Below, in pieces: positions 6,489 to 15,024 of a stretch of DNA of 23,755 bases. Source of the DNA: SIG636 sp045604285 (GTDB lineage Bacteria > Bacillota > Clostridia > Oscillospirales > CAG-382); assembly GCA_045604285.1 (NCBI GenBank), contig JAZUNS010000176.1, positions 1-23,755 on the forward strand, given 5' to 3'. Every line of letters starts with the position of its first letter. The first letter of the stretch is position 1. The notes beneath the pieces were generated by a model that saw only the letters and a list, made by a program, of their open reading frames with translations, was not told where the DNA came from and ran no database searches. Both the position numbers and the translations under genes were made by a program.

Positions 6489-8365
6489 TTACCCTCGCCT
6501 CCTCTGTGTGAAAGATATATAAGCAGCACGCTTATGTCTGCAGGGCTTATGCCGGATATCCTTGCGGCGTGGCCGATGCTTTCGGGGCGGTGCTTCTCCA
6601 GCTTTTGTGCCGCTTCTATGCGTATGCCCTTTATGGCGCTGTAATCAATATCGGGCGGCAGACGTTTGCTTTCCAGGGACGCAAGCTTTTCTACCTCTCG
6701 CCTTTGCTTTTCTATATAGCCCGCATAGCGTATCTCCGTTTCTACACGGGTGTATATGCGCCTTTCGGGGGGAGTGGTGTTGCCCTCCAAGCGGTAAACG
6801 TCCTCTATTTTTATACCGGGGCGTTTAAGCAGCTCCGCCTTGCGGATACCGCCCACCGTGGGTGGGAATCCCGCCGACGCAAGCAGCCGGTCCAGCGCCT
6901 CGGTTTTGGGTAAGGACTCGCTCTTAAGGCGGTTTATCTCCGCCTCTATATCCGCCTTGTCCCTCAGATAGCGGTTGTACTGCAGGTCGCTTACCAAGCC
7001 TGCGGCACGGCCTTTTTCTATAAGTCTGTCCTCGGCGTTATCCTGCCTAAGCAAAAGTCTGTATTCGCTTCTGGAGGTCATCATACGGTAGGGCTCGTTG
7101 GTACCCTTGGTAACCAAATCGTCAATAAGGGTGCCTATGTAGCTTTCGCCGCGGCTTAATATCAGCGGCTCTCTGCCCTCTATTTTCAGTGCGGCGTTTA
7201 TGCCGGCTATAAGCCCCTGTGCCGCCGCCTCCTCATATCCGCTGCTGCCGTTAAACTGGCCTGCGCCGTAAAGCCCCTCAATAGCCTTAAACTCAAGGCT
7301 GGGCTTAAGCTCGGTGGGGTCGGTGCAGTCGTATTCTATGGCGTAGGCAGTACGCATAAACTCTGCCTTCTCCAAGCCCTTTATAGAGTGTACAAGCTTA
7401 AGCTGTACCTCCTCCGGCAAAGAGGAGGAAAGCCCCTGCAGATACATTTCCTTGGTGTTTTCACCCATGGGCTCTATAAATATCTGGTGACGCTCCTTAT
7501 CGGCAAAGCGCACCACCTTGTCCTCTATGCTGGGACAATAGCGGGGCCCCACGCCTTTGATAGAGCCGCCGAACAGCGGGCTGCGGTGCAGGTTGTCCTT
7601 TATTATTTTATGTGTCTCGCCGTTGGTGTAGGTTATATGGCAGGAGTATCCGCCGTTGCTTTTTTCGCTTTCTACCGAAAAATACGTAGGCGGCTCGTCG
7701 CCTTTTTGCTCCTCCAGCACGGAAAAATCTATGCTGTCCTTGTGGATTCTGGCAGGGGTGCCGGTTTTAAAGCGGCGCAGGCTTACGCCTATGGCACGCA
7801 ACGAATCAGAAAGCGAAACCGCCGCCTTGGTGTTGTCCGGGCCGGAATCGTAGGCGTGCTCGCCCACTATTATCCTGCCGCCAAGGGAGGTGCCGGTGGC
7901 AATTATTACTGCCTTTGCAGGAAAAAACGCCCCAAATGCGGTAACTACCCCGGTAATTCTGCCGTCCTCTGCACATACCTCAACCACCTCTGCCTGTATA
8001 ACCTTAAGGTTAGGGGTGTTTTCAAGGGTGTGCTTCATGTTGTCCTGATACTTGCGGCGGTCGGCCTGCATACGCAAAGAATGTACCGCAGGTCCCTTGC
8101 TTAGGTTAAGCATACGGCTTTGCAGCATTACCTTGTCTGCGGCTTTGCCCATCTCGCCGCCAAGGGCGTCTATTTCATACACCAAATGCCCCTTGCCCGT
8201 ACCGCCGATGGAGGGGTTGCAGGGCATATTGCCTACCAGGTCCAAAGAAAGGGTGAATATGGCGGTGCTGTGTCCCAAACGGGCGGCGGCAAGCGCCGCT
8301 TCTATCCCCGCATGGCCTGCGCCTATTACCGCAACGTCAAGGGCTGCGGCGTTATACGTTATCAT
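6485..8365 (-). CDS. mnmG: tRNA uridine-5-carboxymethylaminomethyl modification enzyme MnmG
   Basis: MnmG (GidA) is the FAD-dependent partner of MnmE; the complex makes cmnm5U at wobble position 34 of a set of tRNAs, using methylene-tetrahydrofolate and NADH. The 626-residue length is normal. The dinucleotide fold GAGHAG is at 15-20, followed by NMPCNPSIGGTGKGHLVYEIDALGG, the family signature with its reactive Cys. Also visible are CTDPTELKPSLEFK, GAGQFNGSSGYEEAAAQG (FAD contact) and MMTSRSEYRLLLRQDNAEDRL. GGAG lies 9 nt before the ATG. It follows mnmE by 13 bp. The jag/khpB gene that often sits in this cluster in Firmicutes is absent here. Confidence 0.98.
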   Translation of the reverse strand: MITYNAAALDVAVIGAGHAGIEAALAAARLGHSTAIFTLSLDLVGNMPCNPSIGGTGKGHLVYEIDALGGEMGKAADKVMLQSRMLNLSKGPAVHSLRMQADRRKYQDNMKHTLENTPNLKVIQAEVVEVCAEDGRITGVVTAFGAFFPAKAVIIATGTSLGGRIIVGEHAYDSGPDNTKAAVSLSDSLRAIGVSLRRFKTGTPARIHKDSIDFSVLEEQKGDEPPTYFSVESEKSNGGYSCHITYTNGETHKIIKDNLHRSPLFGGSIKGVGPRYCPSIEDKVVRFADKERHQIFIEPMGENTKEMYLQGLSSSLPEEVQLKLVHSIKGLEKAEFMRTAYAIEYDCTDPTELKPSLEFKAIEGLYGAGQFNGSSGYEEAAAQGLIAGINAALKIEGREPLILSRGESYIGTLIDDLVTKGTNEPYRMMTSRSEYRLLLRQDNAEDRLIEKGRAAGLVSDLQYNRYLRDKADIEAEINRLKSESLPKTEALDRLLASAGFPPTVGGIRKAELLKRPGIKIEDVYRLEGNTTPPERRIYTRVETEIRYAGYIEKQRREVEKLASLESKRLPPDIDYSAIKGIRIEAAQKLEKHRPESIGHAARISGISPADISVLLIYLSHRGGEGK

Positions 8366-8378
8366 AAAAACCTACTCC

Positions 8379-9740
8379 TTATTTCCCCACGCAAAAGCGG
8401 GAGAATATCTCGTTTACTATATCTTCGTTTACCTCTCTGCCGTCCAGCTCTCCCAAAGCGGAGAGGGCAGCCTCTATATCAAAGCCTGCCACGTCCTGGG
8501 TATAGCCTGCCTCAAGGGCGGCAATAGCGGCAGCAACGCTTTCGGCGGCACGGCATACTGCGCCGTGCTGGCGGGCGTTGGTTACGGTTTCGCCTATATC
8601 GCGCTCAATTCCGCTGCCGTAAAGCTTGCCTACCGCTTCGGTAAGCGCCTCAAGCCCGTCGCCGTTCTTTGCTGAAAGTCTTATGGCAGGGAAGGGCAGG
8701 CTGTACTCGTATACCTTGCCCTTGTCGGATTTGTTTATTACCCCCACGGTAACGGCGGTTTTGCCTGCCGCCGCTACGTGGTTTATAACCTCGTTATCCC
8801 CTTCGCTTTGGGGCTTAGAGCCATCAAAAACCGCCAGCACCAGCTCGGCACCCTGCAGGCTTTCTATACTGCGCTTAATGCCCAGCCGCTCTATCTCTCC
8901 GCCGCCTTCCCTAAGCCCTGCCGTGTCGGAAAGCCTAAGCAATACGTCACCAAGACGGACGGTTTCGGTAATAACGTCCCTGGTGGTGCCTGCAATAGAG
9001 GTAACTATGGCACGCTCCTCCCCTGCAAGCAGGTTAAGCACCGAGCTTTTGCCCACGTTGGGGCAGCCCACTATGGCACATTTTACGCCCTCGGTCACCG
9101 CCTTGCCGTAGCGGTAGCTGTTTTTAAGCTTATCCAGCTCCAAAAGCACCTCTTTAAGCCCTTGGGTCAGCTCCTCCACGCTAAGGTCGGTCAGATCCTC
9201 CTCGGGGTAATCTATATAGGCGTACATAGAGGACGCCATGGCAAGCAGCTTGTCGCTGCAACGGTTTATGCTTTTCGTAAGGGCGCCGCCCAGATGGCGA
9301 ATGCCTATATCCAAGCAGCTATCGGTCTTGGCTTCTATCAAAAGCCCCACCGCCTCTGCCTGGGAAAGGCTTAGCTTACCGTTTATAAAGGCACGCTTGG
9401 TAAACTCGCCCGCTGCCGCAACGCTTGCCCCTGCCGAAACGGTGGCGGAAAACAGCCTTGTGGTGGCAAGGACGCCGCCGTGGCACATCAGCTCTGCCAT
9501 ATCCTCCCCCGTGTAGGAGGCGGGCGCAGGATAAAGCACCACTATTCCGTCGTCAAAAAAGCCACGCTCGTCCTTAAAATTGCCGTATACGGCGGTGCGG
9601 GCAGGTCTGTCCTTAAGGGGCGTTTTGCCCTTGGGTGCAAATACCTTTTCCACTACGGAAAAAGCTTCCGCCCCCGAAAGCCGTATCATGGATACGGCAC
9701 CAACCCCGTGGGGCGTGCCTATTGCGCTTATGGTTTTCAA
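8379..9740 (-). CDS. mnmE: tRNA modification GTPase MnmE, TTG start
   Basis: MnmE (TrmE) is the GTPase half of the MnmEG wobble-uridine enzyme. The 453-residue protein has the N-terminal tetrahydrofolate-binding domain (GAVSMIRLSG and CHGG among its motifs), a helical domain, and an inserted G domain: GCPNVGKS at 225-232, GTTRD at 251-255, DTAG at 272-275 and NKSD at 336-339. It ends CVGK, close to the usual CIGK in which the Cys is essential for modification. The start codon is TTG (9738-9740), overlapping the trmL stop as TTGA; GGAGG sits about 7 nt upstream inside trmL. No ATG lies near, and the conserved start (TISAIGTPHGVGAVS) requires this codon. Confidence 0.97.
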   Translation of the reverse strand: MKTISAIGTPHGVGAVSMIRLSGAEAFSVVEKVFAPKGKTPLKDRPARTAVYGNFKDERGFFDDGIVVLYPAPASYTGEDMAELMCHGGVLATTRLFSATVSAGASVAAAGEFTKRAFINGKLSLSQAEAVGLLIEAKTDSCLDIGIRHLGGALTKSINRCSDKLLAMASSMYAYIDYPEEDLTDLSVEELTQGLKEVLLELDKLKNSYRYGKAVTEGVKCAIVGCPNVGKSSVLNLLAGEERAIVTSIAGTTRDVITETVRLGDVLLRLSDTAGLREGGGEIERLGIKRSIESLQGAELVLAVFDGSKPQSEGDNEVINHVAAAGKTAVTVGVINKSDKGKVYEYSLPFPAIRLSAKNGDGLEALTEAVGKLYGSGIERDIGETVTNARQHGAVCRAAESVAAAIAALEAGYTQDVAGFDIEAALSALGELDGREVNEDIVNEIFSRFCVGK

Positions 9741-10258
9741 AATACGACCTCCCCGTTAACGTCTACCTCTGCGGGAAAAAGCTTGCCCGCCCTGTTAAGC
9801 CCCTCAAAGCCCTTTTGCCTAAGCACCTCGTATACCGCAATGGCGGCGCTGTTGGAAAGGTTAAGGCTGCGCAGATCCCCGTACATGGGTATGCGCACGC
9901 AGCTTTCCTCGTGGGCTTTAAGTATGGCTTCGGGTATGCCTGCGGTTTCCTTGCCGAATATTAAAAACACTTGGTCGCCGTACTCTGCCTCGGCATAGCA
10001 ACGGCGTGCCTTGGTGGAAAAGAAATACAGCTCTTTATCCCCGTGCTTGGACAAAAAATCGTCCCAGCTATCGTAAAAGTTCAAGTCAAGATACTGCCAA
10101 TAATCCAGCCCCGCCCGTTTAAGGTGCTTGTCGTCCACGTCAAAGCCCAGGGGGCGTATCAGGTGCAGTGCGCTGTCCGTGGCGGGGCAGGTGCGGGCTA
10201 TGTTGCCGGTGTTTTGGGGAATCTCCGGCTCTAACAGTACAACGTTTATCTTTTTCAT
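9737..10258 (-). CDS. trmL: tRNA (cytidine/uridine-34 2'-O)-methyltransferase TrmL
   Basis: TrmL is a SPOUT-class methyltransferase that adds a 2'-O-methyl group to the wobble nucleotide of tRNA-Leu species. The 173-residue protein has NVVLLEPEIPQNTGNIART at its start, LIRPLGF, the knot motif LIFGKETAGIP, and IPMYGDLRSLNLSNSAAIAVYE, all family hallmarks. It has no separate RNA-binding domain, normal for TrmL. One small deviation is CPATD after NIART, where CAATG-like sequence is usual. It is first in the operon, followed with a 4-bp overlap by mnmE. The shared target, position 34, makes the grouping meaningful: MnmEG sets the base and TrmL the ribose modification. Confidence 0.95.
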   Translation of the reverse strand: MKKINVVLLEPEIPQNTGNIARTCPATDSALHLIRPLGFDVDDKHLKRAGLDYWQYLDLNFYDSWDDFLSKHGDKELYFFSTKARRCYAEAEYGDQVFLIFGKETAGIPEAILKAHEESCVRIPMYGDLRSLNLSNSAAIAVYEVLRQKGFEGLNRAGKLFPAEVDVNGEVVF

Positions 10259-10280
10259 TTTGCCTTATTTCCTTAATAAA

Positions 10281-10300
10281 TGTAAATATATCCGTTTACA
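10281..10300. promoter_or_regulatory. Inverted repeat TGTAAA-N8-TTTACA at the trmL transcription start
   Basis: Perfect 6-bp arms (10281-10286 and 10295-10300) straddle the predicted +1 region of the trmL promoter. Position and symmetry fit a dimeric repressor site. On the minus strand the left half looks partly like a CcpA cre box but fails in the second half, so no regulator is named. Confidence 0.35.
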
Positions 10301-10328
10301 TTATAATCCTTTTTTTCGTTTTGTGCAA
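10300..10328 (-). promoter_or_regulatory. Promoter of the trmL-mnmE-mnmG-rsmG operon
   Basis: TATAAT (10300-10305) is perfect; TTGCAC (10323-10328) is a partial -35 box at 17-bp spacing on the minus strand. It lies back to back with the secA promoter. Confidence 0.7.
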
Positions 10329-10346
10329 TTATTTTTTATAAAACGC

Positions 10347-10375
10347 TTTCAATTTGGGAAAATTTAGTGTATAAT
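10347..10375 (+). promoter_or_regulatory. Promoter of the secA transcription unit
   Basis: TATAAT at 10370-10375 is perfect; the -35 box TTTCAA (10347-10352), 17 bp away, is weak. A GGGGAGG ribosome site follows ahead of the secA ATG. Confidence 0.65.
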
Positions 10376-10406
10376 AAACTGATTAAATATAAGGGGAGGA
10401 CTGACT

Positions 10407-13151
10407 ATGTCCTTAATAACTAAGATTTTCGGTACATACAGCCAGCGCCAGGTTAAAAAACTAATGCCGCTGGTGGACAAAATAGAAGCTCTTGCAAGTA
10501 AATATTCCGCTATGGATGACGAGACGCTCTCTGCCCAAACGCAGGTGTTTAAAGACCGCCTTGCCAAGGGCGAGACTCTTGACGATATACTGCCCGATGC
10601 CTTCGCCGCCGTGCGTGAGGCTTCCGACCGTGTGCTGGGCAAGCGCCATTACAGGGTGCAGCTTATAGGCGGTATCGTTATACACCAGGGCAGAATAGCA
10701 GAGATGAAGACGGGCGAAGGTAAAACCCTTATGGCAACCCTGCCGGCATATCTTAACGCCCTTAACGGCAAGGGTGTGCATATAGTTACCGTTAACGATT
10801 ACCTTGCAAAGCGTGACAGCGAGTGGATGGGCAGCATCTTCCGCTTTATGGGGCTTTCCGTGGGGCTTATAGTTAACGGCCTTAAAACTGCCGAAAGGCA
10901 GGCGGCTTATAACGCCGATATTACCTACGGTACTAATAACGAGCTGGGGTTTGACTACCTGCGTGACAATATGGCGGTATACAAAGAGCGCACCGTTCAG
11001 CGCGGCCACGCCTTTGCCATAGTGGACGAGGTGGACTCTATCCTTATTGATGAGGCAAGAACGCCCCTTATCATTTCCGGCGCAGGCTCTGAAAGCGACC
11101 CCCTTTACGAAAAGGCGGATAACTTTGTGCGTGGTCTTAAATGCCAGCGCATTAAGGAAATTGATGCAAAAGAGGATCAGGATAACGTTGACGCCGACTA
11201 TATCGTTGACGAAAAGGCACGCACCGCAGTGCTTACGGGCAACGGCCTGCGCAAGGCAGAAGCGCACTTCGGTGTGGAAAACCTGGGCGACCCGGAAAAC
11301 AACGCCCTTATGCACCATCTTAACAACGCCATCCGTGCAAGGGGCGTTATGCAAAGGGACGTAGACTATCTGGTTCGTGACGGCGCCGTGCTTATTATAG
11401 ATAGCTTTACCGGCCGTGTTATGCACGGCAGGCGCTACTCCAACGGCTTGCACCAAGCGCTTGAGGCTAAGGAAGGCGTAAAGATAGAGCGTGAAAACAA
11501 AACCATGGCTACCATCACCTTCCAAAACTTCTTTAGACTTTACAGTAAGCTTTCCGGCATGACGGGTACCGCCCTTACTGAGGAAGAGGAGTTCCGTTCC
11601 ATCTACGCCCTTGACGTGGTGGAGATACCCACCAACAAGCCCATGATACGCAAGGACCAAAACGACGTGGTTTATACCACGGTAAACGGCAAGTACAGGG
11701 CTATCCTTGCCCAGATTGCCGAGTGCCACAAAAAAGGCCAGCCCGTGCTGGTGGGTACCGTTTCCGTTGAAAAGAGTGAAGAGCTTTCCAAGCTCCTTGC
11801 AAAAACGGGCATCCCCCATACCGTGCTTAACGCCAAGCACCACGAAAAAGAGGCGGAGATAGTTGCCCAGGCAGGCAAATTCGGCGCCGTTACCATATCC
11901 ACCAACATGGCGGGCAGAGGTACCGATATTATGCTGGGCGGCAACGCCGATTATATAGCTAAGGAACGCCTTAGAAAAGAGGGCTATGACGAGGCAAAAA
12001 TATTTGAAGCCACGGGCTTTGCCTCTACAGACGACCCCGAAATTGTAGAAATAAGAGAAAAATACGCCGTATATAACAGCGAAGCAGAGCAGATAACCAA
12101 GGCAGAGGCAGAAAAGGTTAAAGAAGCAGGCGGTCTTTATATACTGGGTACCGAGCGCCACGAAAGCCGCCGTATAGATAACCAGCTTCGCGGACGTGCA
12201 GGCCGTCAGGGTGACCCCGGCGAAAGCCGCTTTTTCCTGTCGCTGCAGGATGACCTTATGCGTCTGTTCGGTGCAGAGCGTATATTTAATATGGTACAAA
12301 AGCTGGGTGTGGGCGAGGATGCACCTATTGACGCCCATATACTTTCCGGCTCTATCGAAAACGCCCAAACCCGTCTTGAAGGCAACAATTTTGAGCGCCG
12401 CAAGCACGTGCTGGAGTATGACGACGTTATGAACCAGCACAGAGAGGTTATTTACAAGCAGCGCCGTGCGGTGCTGGACGGTAAGGACCTTAGCGCTACC
12501 ATTACCGATATGTTTGACGATTACGTTGACGGCGTTATGTATAAGCATACTCAAAGCGACATAGCCGATGAGTGGAACTTTGACGCACTCCGTCAGGAGC
12601 TGCTTGGCATACTTTGCACCGAGGAAGATTTTAAATTCACCGGAGCAGAGCTTAGCGCCATGACCCGTGAGTCCTTGCACGATATGCTTGTGGACCGTGC
12701 CAAGGAAAAGTATGCGGCACAGGAAGAGCTGTTTACCCCCGAGGTATTCCGTGAGGTTGAAAGGGTAATAATGCTTGAAACCGTCGACCGCAACTGGATG
12801 ATGCATATAGACAACATGGATGACCTTAAGGACGGCATAGGGTTGCTTTCCTACGCACAGAAGAACCCTATTACCGAGTACCGTCTTGAGGGCGGCGATA
12901 TGTTTGACCGCATGATTGCCGAGATAAGAGAAACCACCGTAAGAAGATTGCTTTCCGTGCGCCCCAGGGTTGCCCCCATGGAAAGAAAAGAAGTGCTTAA
13001 GGGCGATGCCGTAGCCGGCGGCGAAAAGCCCGTTATAAAGCGCACCGTAGTTAAAAAGAAAGAAGAAAAGGTTGGTCCCAACGATCCCTGCCCCTGCGGC
13101 AGCGGCAAAAAGTACAAAAAGTGCTGCATGGGTAACACCAACAACGGCTAA
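10407..13151 (+). CDS. secA: Preprotein translocase ATPase SecA
   Basis: SecA drives secretory proteins through the SecYEG channel by ATP hydrolysis at the inner face of the membrane. The 914-residue protein is full length: Walker A MKTGEGKTL (100-108), DEAD-like Walker B IVDEVDSILIDEA (205-217), preprotein cross-linking region, second helicase half with ISTNMAGRGTDIMLGGNADY and ERHESRRIDNQLRGRAGRQGD, helical scaffold, and a C-terminal zinc-binding SEC-C tail CPCGSGKKYKKCC (895-907), which in other bacteria contacts SecB or ribosomes. GGGGAGG precedes the ATG. It leads a run of five co-directional genes with gaps of at most 24 bp. A short insert (residues about 244-260, KEIDAKEDQDNVDADYIVD) varies between SecA proteins. 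Confidence 0.99.
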   Translation: MSLITKIFGTYSQRQVKKLMPLVDKIEALASKYSAMDDETLSAQTQVFKDRLAKGETLDDILPDAFAAVREASDRVLGKRHYRVQLIGGIVIHQGRIAEMKTGEGKTLMATLPAYLNALNGKGVHIVTVNDYLAKRDSEWMGSIFRFMGLSVGLIVNGLKTAERQAAYNADITYGTNNELGFDYLRDNMAVYKERTVQRGHAFAIVDEVDSILIDEARTPLIISGAGSESDPLYEKADNFVRGLKCQRIKEIDAKEDQDNVDADYIVDEKARTAVLTGNGLRKAEAHFGVENLGDPENNALMHHLNNAIRARGVMQRDVDYLVRDGAVLIIDSFTGRVMHGRRYSNGLHQALEAKEGVKIERENKTMATITFQNFFRLYSKLSGMTGTALTEEEEFRSIYALDVVEIPTNKPMIRKDQNDVVYTTVNGKYRAILAQIAECHKKGQPVLVGTVSVEKSEELSKLLAKTGIPHTVLNAKHHEKEAEIVAQAGKFGAVTISTNMAGRGTDIMLGGNADYIAKERLRKEGYDEAKIFEATGFASTDDPEIVEIREKYAVYNSEAEQITKAEAEKVKEAGGLYILGTERHESRRIDNQLRGRAGRQGDPGESRFFLSLQDDLMRLFGAERIFNMVQKLGVGEDAPIDAHILSGSIENAQTRLEGNNFERRKHVLEYDDVMNQHREVIYKQRRAVLDGKDLSATITDMFDDYVDGVMYKHTQSDIADEWNFDALRQELLGILCTEEDFKFTGAELSAMTRESLHDMLVDRAKEKYAAQEELFTPEVFREVERVIMLETVDRNWMMHIDNMDDLKDGIGLLSYAQKNPITEYRLEGGDMFDRMIAEIRETTVRRLLSVRPRVAPMERKEVLKGDAVAGGEKPVIKRTVVKKKEEKVGPNDPCPCGSGKKYKKCCMGNTNNG

Positions 13152-13168
13152 GAAAGGATTTTGGTTTT

Positions 13169-13798
13169 ATGGGCTTTGGTTTGTGTGCCTTTGGATACGC
13201 TTTTTTAATGCTTGAGCACGCCGGATTGGACGTGGTGGGCTACGTGCTTTTGTGCATGGGTTTTTTGGGCGTTTCCTCCGAGCTTAAAGCATATAAGGGC
13301 TATAAGCTTGCCGCCTATGCGGCAGGTGTGGCAGCACCCTTTGCCCTGTTTAACCTATATATTTTAATTGCCATGGTCTTTGAGCTCCCTCCGCTGCCCG
13401 ATACTCTTATGGCAATTAAGGGCGTGGCGCTGGCTGTGCTTTGCGTGGTGCTTTCCTTTGCCCACTGTAACGCCACAGCCCGCATAGCAAGAGAGGGGGG
13501 CGCAAAGGTCTTTTCCCTGCGTGCTTCGGCAACCGCTTACCTTACCGCCCTTTATATGGCGCTTAAGGTGGCAGGCTCCTTCTTTGAGGTGGATGGCACC
13601 ATCGCCGTTATTATAATGGTGGGGCAGTACGTAATCCCATTCCTTAACGCATGGCTGCTGTTTACCTGCTTTACCACCATAACCACCGCAGCAAGGGCAA
13701 AGCGGGAGGAAGAGATCATAAGGCAGGAATCAGAAGAGCTTGTACGCAAAAAGTTTTTAAAAAACAAATCCCGCAACGAATCAGAGGATGATAAGTAA
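13169..13798 (+). CDS. Unknown multi-span membrane protein (A)
   Basis: I recognise no family. The 209-residue protein has about five or six hydrophobic segments up to residue 175, beginning at the N-terminus (FGLCAFGYAFLML), and a highly charged cytosolic tail with AKREEEIIRQESEELVRKKF ending NESEDDK. There is no clear catalytic motif. AAGGA lies 10 nt before the ATG. It begins 17 bp after secA and overlaps the next membrane-protein gene by one base (TAATG), so the two are probably translated together and may form a complex. Their position between secA and asnB gives no functional clue. Confidence 0.72.
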   Translation: MGFGLCAFGYAFLMLEHAGLDVVGYVLLCMGFLGVSSELKAYKGYKLAAYAAGVAAPFALFNLYILIAMVFELPPLPDTLMAIKGVALAVLCVVLSFAHCNATARIAREGGAKVFSLRASATAYLTALYMALKVAGSFFEVDGTIAVIIMVGQYVIPFLNAWLLFTCFTTITTAARAKREEEIIRQESEELVRKKFLKNKSRNESEDDK

Positions 13799-15006
13799 TG
13801 AAGCTTTCCCGTTTTTTCGGCTTGTATTTTATATTTGGCTGTATCTTTTTGTTTGAGCCCACGGTACAGCTTTTTGACGTGTTGCCCAACGCATTCGGCT
13901 TTTTGCTTATTGCCCATGCCCTTAAGGAAATACACGTGCTGGAATATCGCATAGAAAGCGCCATGAAACTGCTTTATTACGGCGCAGGGGTAAGCCTGGC
14001 ACGGTTTGTGCTTATGTTTTTCAACTTTGATATGGATTCCAGCGCAGTTCTTAGCGCCGTAAGCATTTTGGGCGTGGCAGAGGTTATTTGCCTTATTTGC
14101 TTTTTTATTTATTTCTTTGCGGGGCTTAGCTATCTTGCCCAGCGCTCTGACAGCGAAAACGTCCTTGACCGTATTGATGCCGTAAAAACCCTTTGCATAG
14201 TGTTTGCGGTAATACACACGGCGGCAACCATCCTGCCCGAGCTTTTTGCCCTGCCCGAGCTGACCCTTGACCATTCTCCCGAGGAGCTGCCGGGTCTTAC
14301 CTTCGGCAGGCTTAAGCTTTATAAAAACTACACCGTTGTTATTTGCTCTTTGGTAAGCTTTATCGCCGGCGTGTGGTGGCTTAAAGAGACCGTTTCCTTC
14401 ATTAACGGTGTCCGCCGTGACGAGCTGTTCAGACGCTCGGTGGAAAAGCGCTACGGCGAGTACGTGGGTGACACCCCAAGGGAAGAGTTTTATATCAGCC
14501 TTAAAAGTTTTTTGGTGCTGTTTACCTTCGGCTGCCTGCTTGCCCTTGATTTAAGGATATACCAAGACGTAGGCGAAAGCAATATTTTGGTGCTGCCCGC
14601 TTGGGTTGGTACGGTTTTCTTTGCAACGGGCGTTTGGGTGTTAGGCAAGCAAAAGCAGCTTTCCCTTATTTGCCTGGGGCTGGCGGCTGTGCAGGCTGTT
14701 TTCAGCTACTTGCCCATAGAAGTGGGCGCCCTTGTCCCCTTGGTAACCGGTGGGGCGGTTTTCCTTACGGAAAACTTCTTTAAACAGCAGGTAGAGCAGG
14801 GGATGGACGTGGATATAAGCACCGAGATATTCAGGCAGCGCATAGCCATGGTGGTGTATATCGTCCTCTCTGTTGCCTACGCAATAACGGATATGAGCCT
14901 TATACACAGCTTCAAGGTGGTGGCGTATCTGGCTTGGATAGCCCTTGTAGTCTGGAACTGCTCTGCTGTAAGGGACGAGATAAAGTCAAGAAGAATTTTA
15001 CATTAA
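13798..15006 (+). CDS. Unknown multi-span membrane protein (B)
   Basis: I recognise no family. The 402-residue protein has roughly ten hydrophobic segments in two blocks (about 5-125 and 135-395) separated by charged loops such as RRDELFRRSVEKRYGEYVGD. The first segment (LYFIFGCIFLFEPTVQLFDVLP, with NAFGFLLIAHAL after it) resembles the start of uncharacterised Clostridial membrane proteins. It starts within the stop of the preceding gene and ends 18 bp before asnB. No transporter signature, ATP-binding site or peptidase motif is visible. The paired design with the preceding gene (tail-charged A, larger B) suggests one membrane complex. Confidence 0.75.
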   Translation: MKLSRFFGLYFIFGCIFLFEPTVQLFDVLPNAFGFLLIAHALKEIHVLEYRIESAMKLLYYGAGVSLARFVLMFFNFDMDSSAVLSAVSILGVAEVICLICFFIYFFAGLSYLAQRSDSENVLDRIDAVKTLCIVFAVIHTAATILPELFALPELTLDHSPEELPGLTFGRLKLYKNYTVVICSLVSFIAGVWWLKETVSFINGVRRDELFRRSVEKRYGEYVGDTPREEFYISLKSFLVLFTFGCLLALDLRIYQDVGESNILVLPAWVGTVFFATGVWVLGKQKQLSLICLGLAAVQAVFSYLPIEVGALVPLVTGGAVFLTENFFKQQVEQGMDVDISTEIFRQRIAMVVYIVLSVAYAITDMSLIHSFKVVAYLAWIALVVWNCSAVRDEIKSRRILH

Positions 15007-15024
15007 AAACGGAGGTAAAAGCTT

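Noticed and set aside
10281..10305. CcpA cre box at the trmL promoter
   Set aside because: The minus strand matches only the left half of the cre consensus, and a translation-modification operon is an unlikely target. I kept it as an unnamed inverted repeat.
10461..12806. Very long minus-strand open frame (781 codons) opposite secA
   Set aside because: SecA on the plus strand matches its family from end to end. The minus frame is low-similarity sequence with no conserved motif, a by-product of secA codon use.
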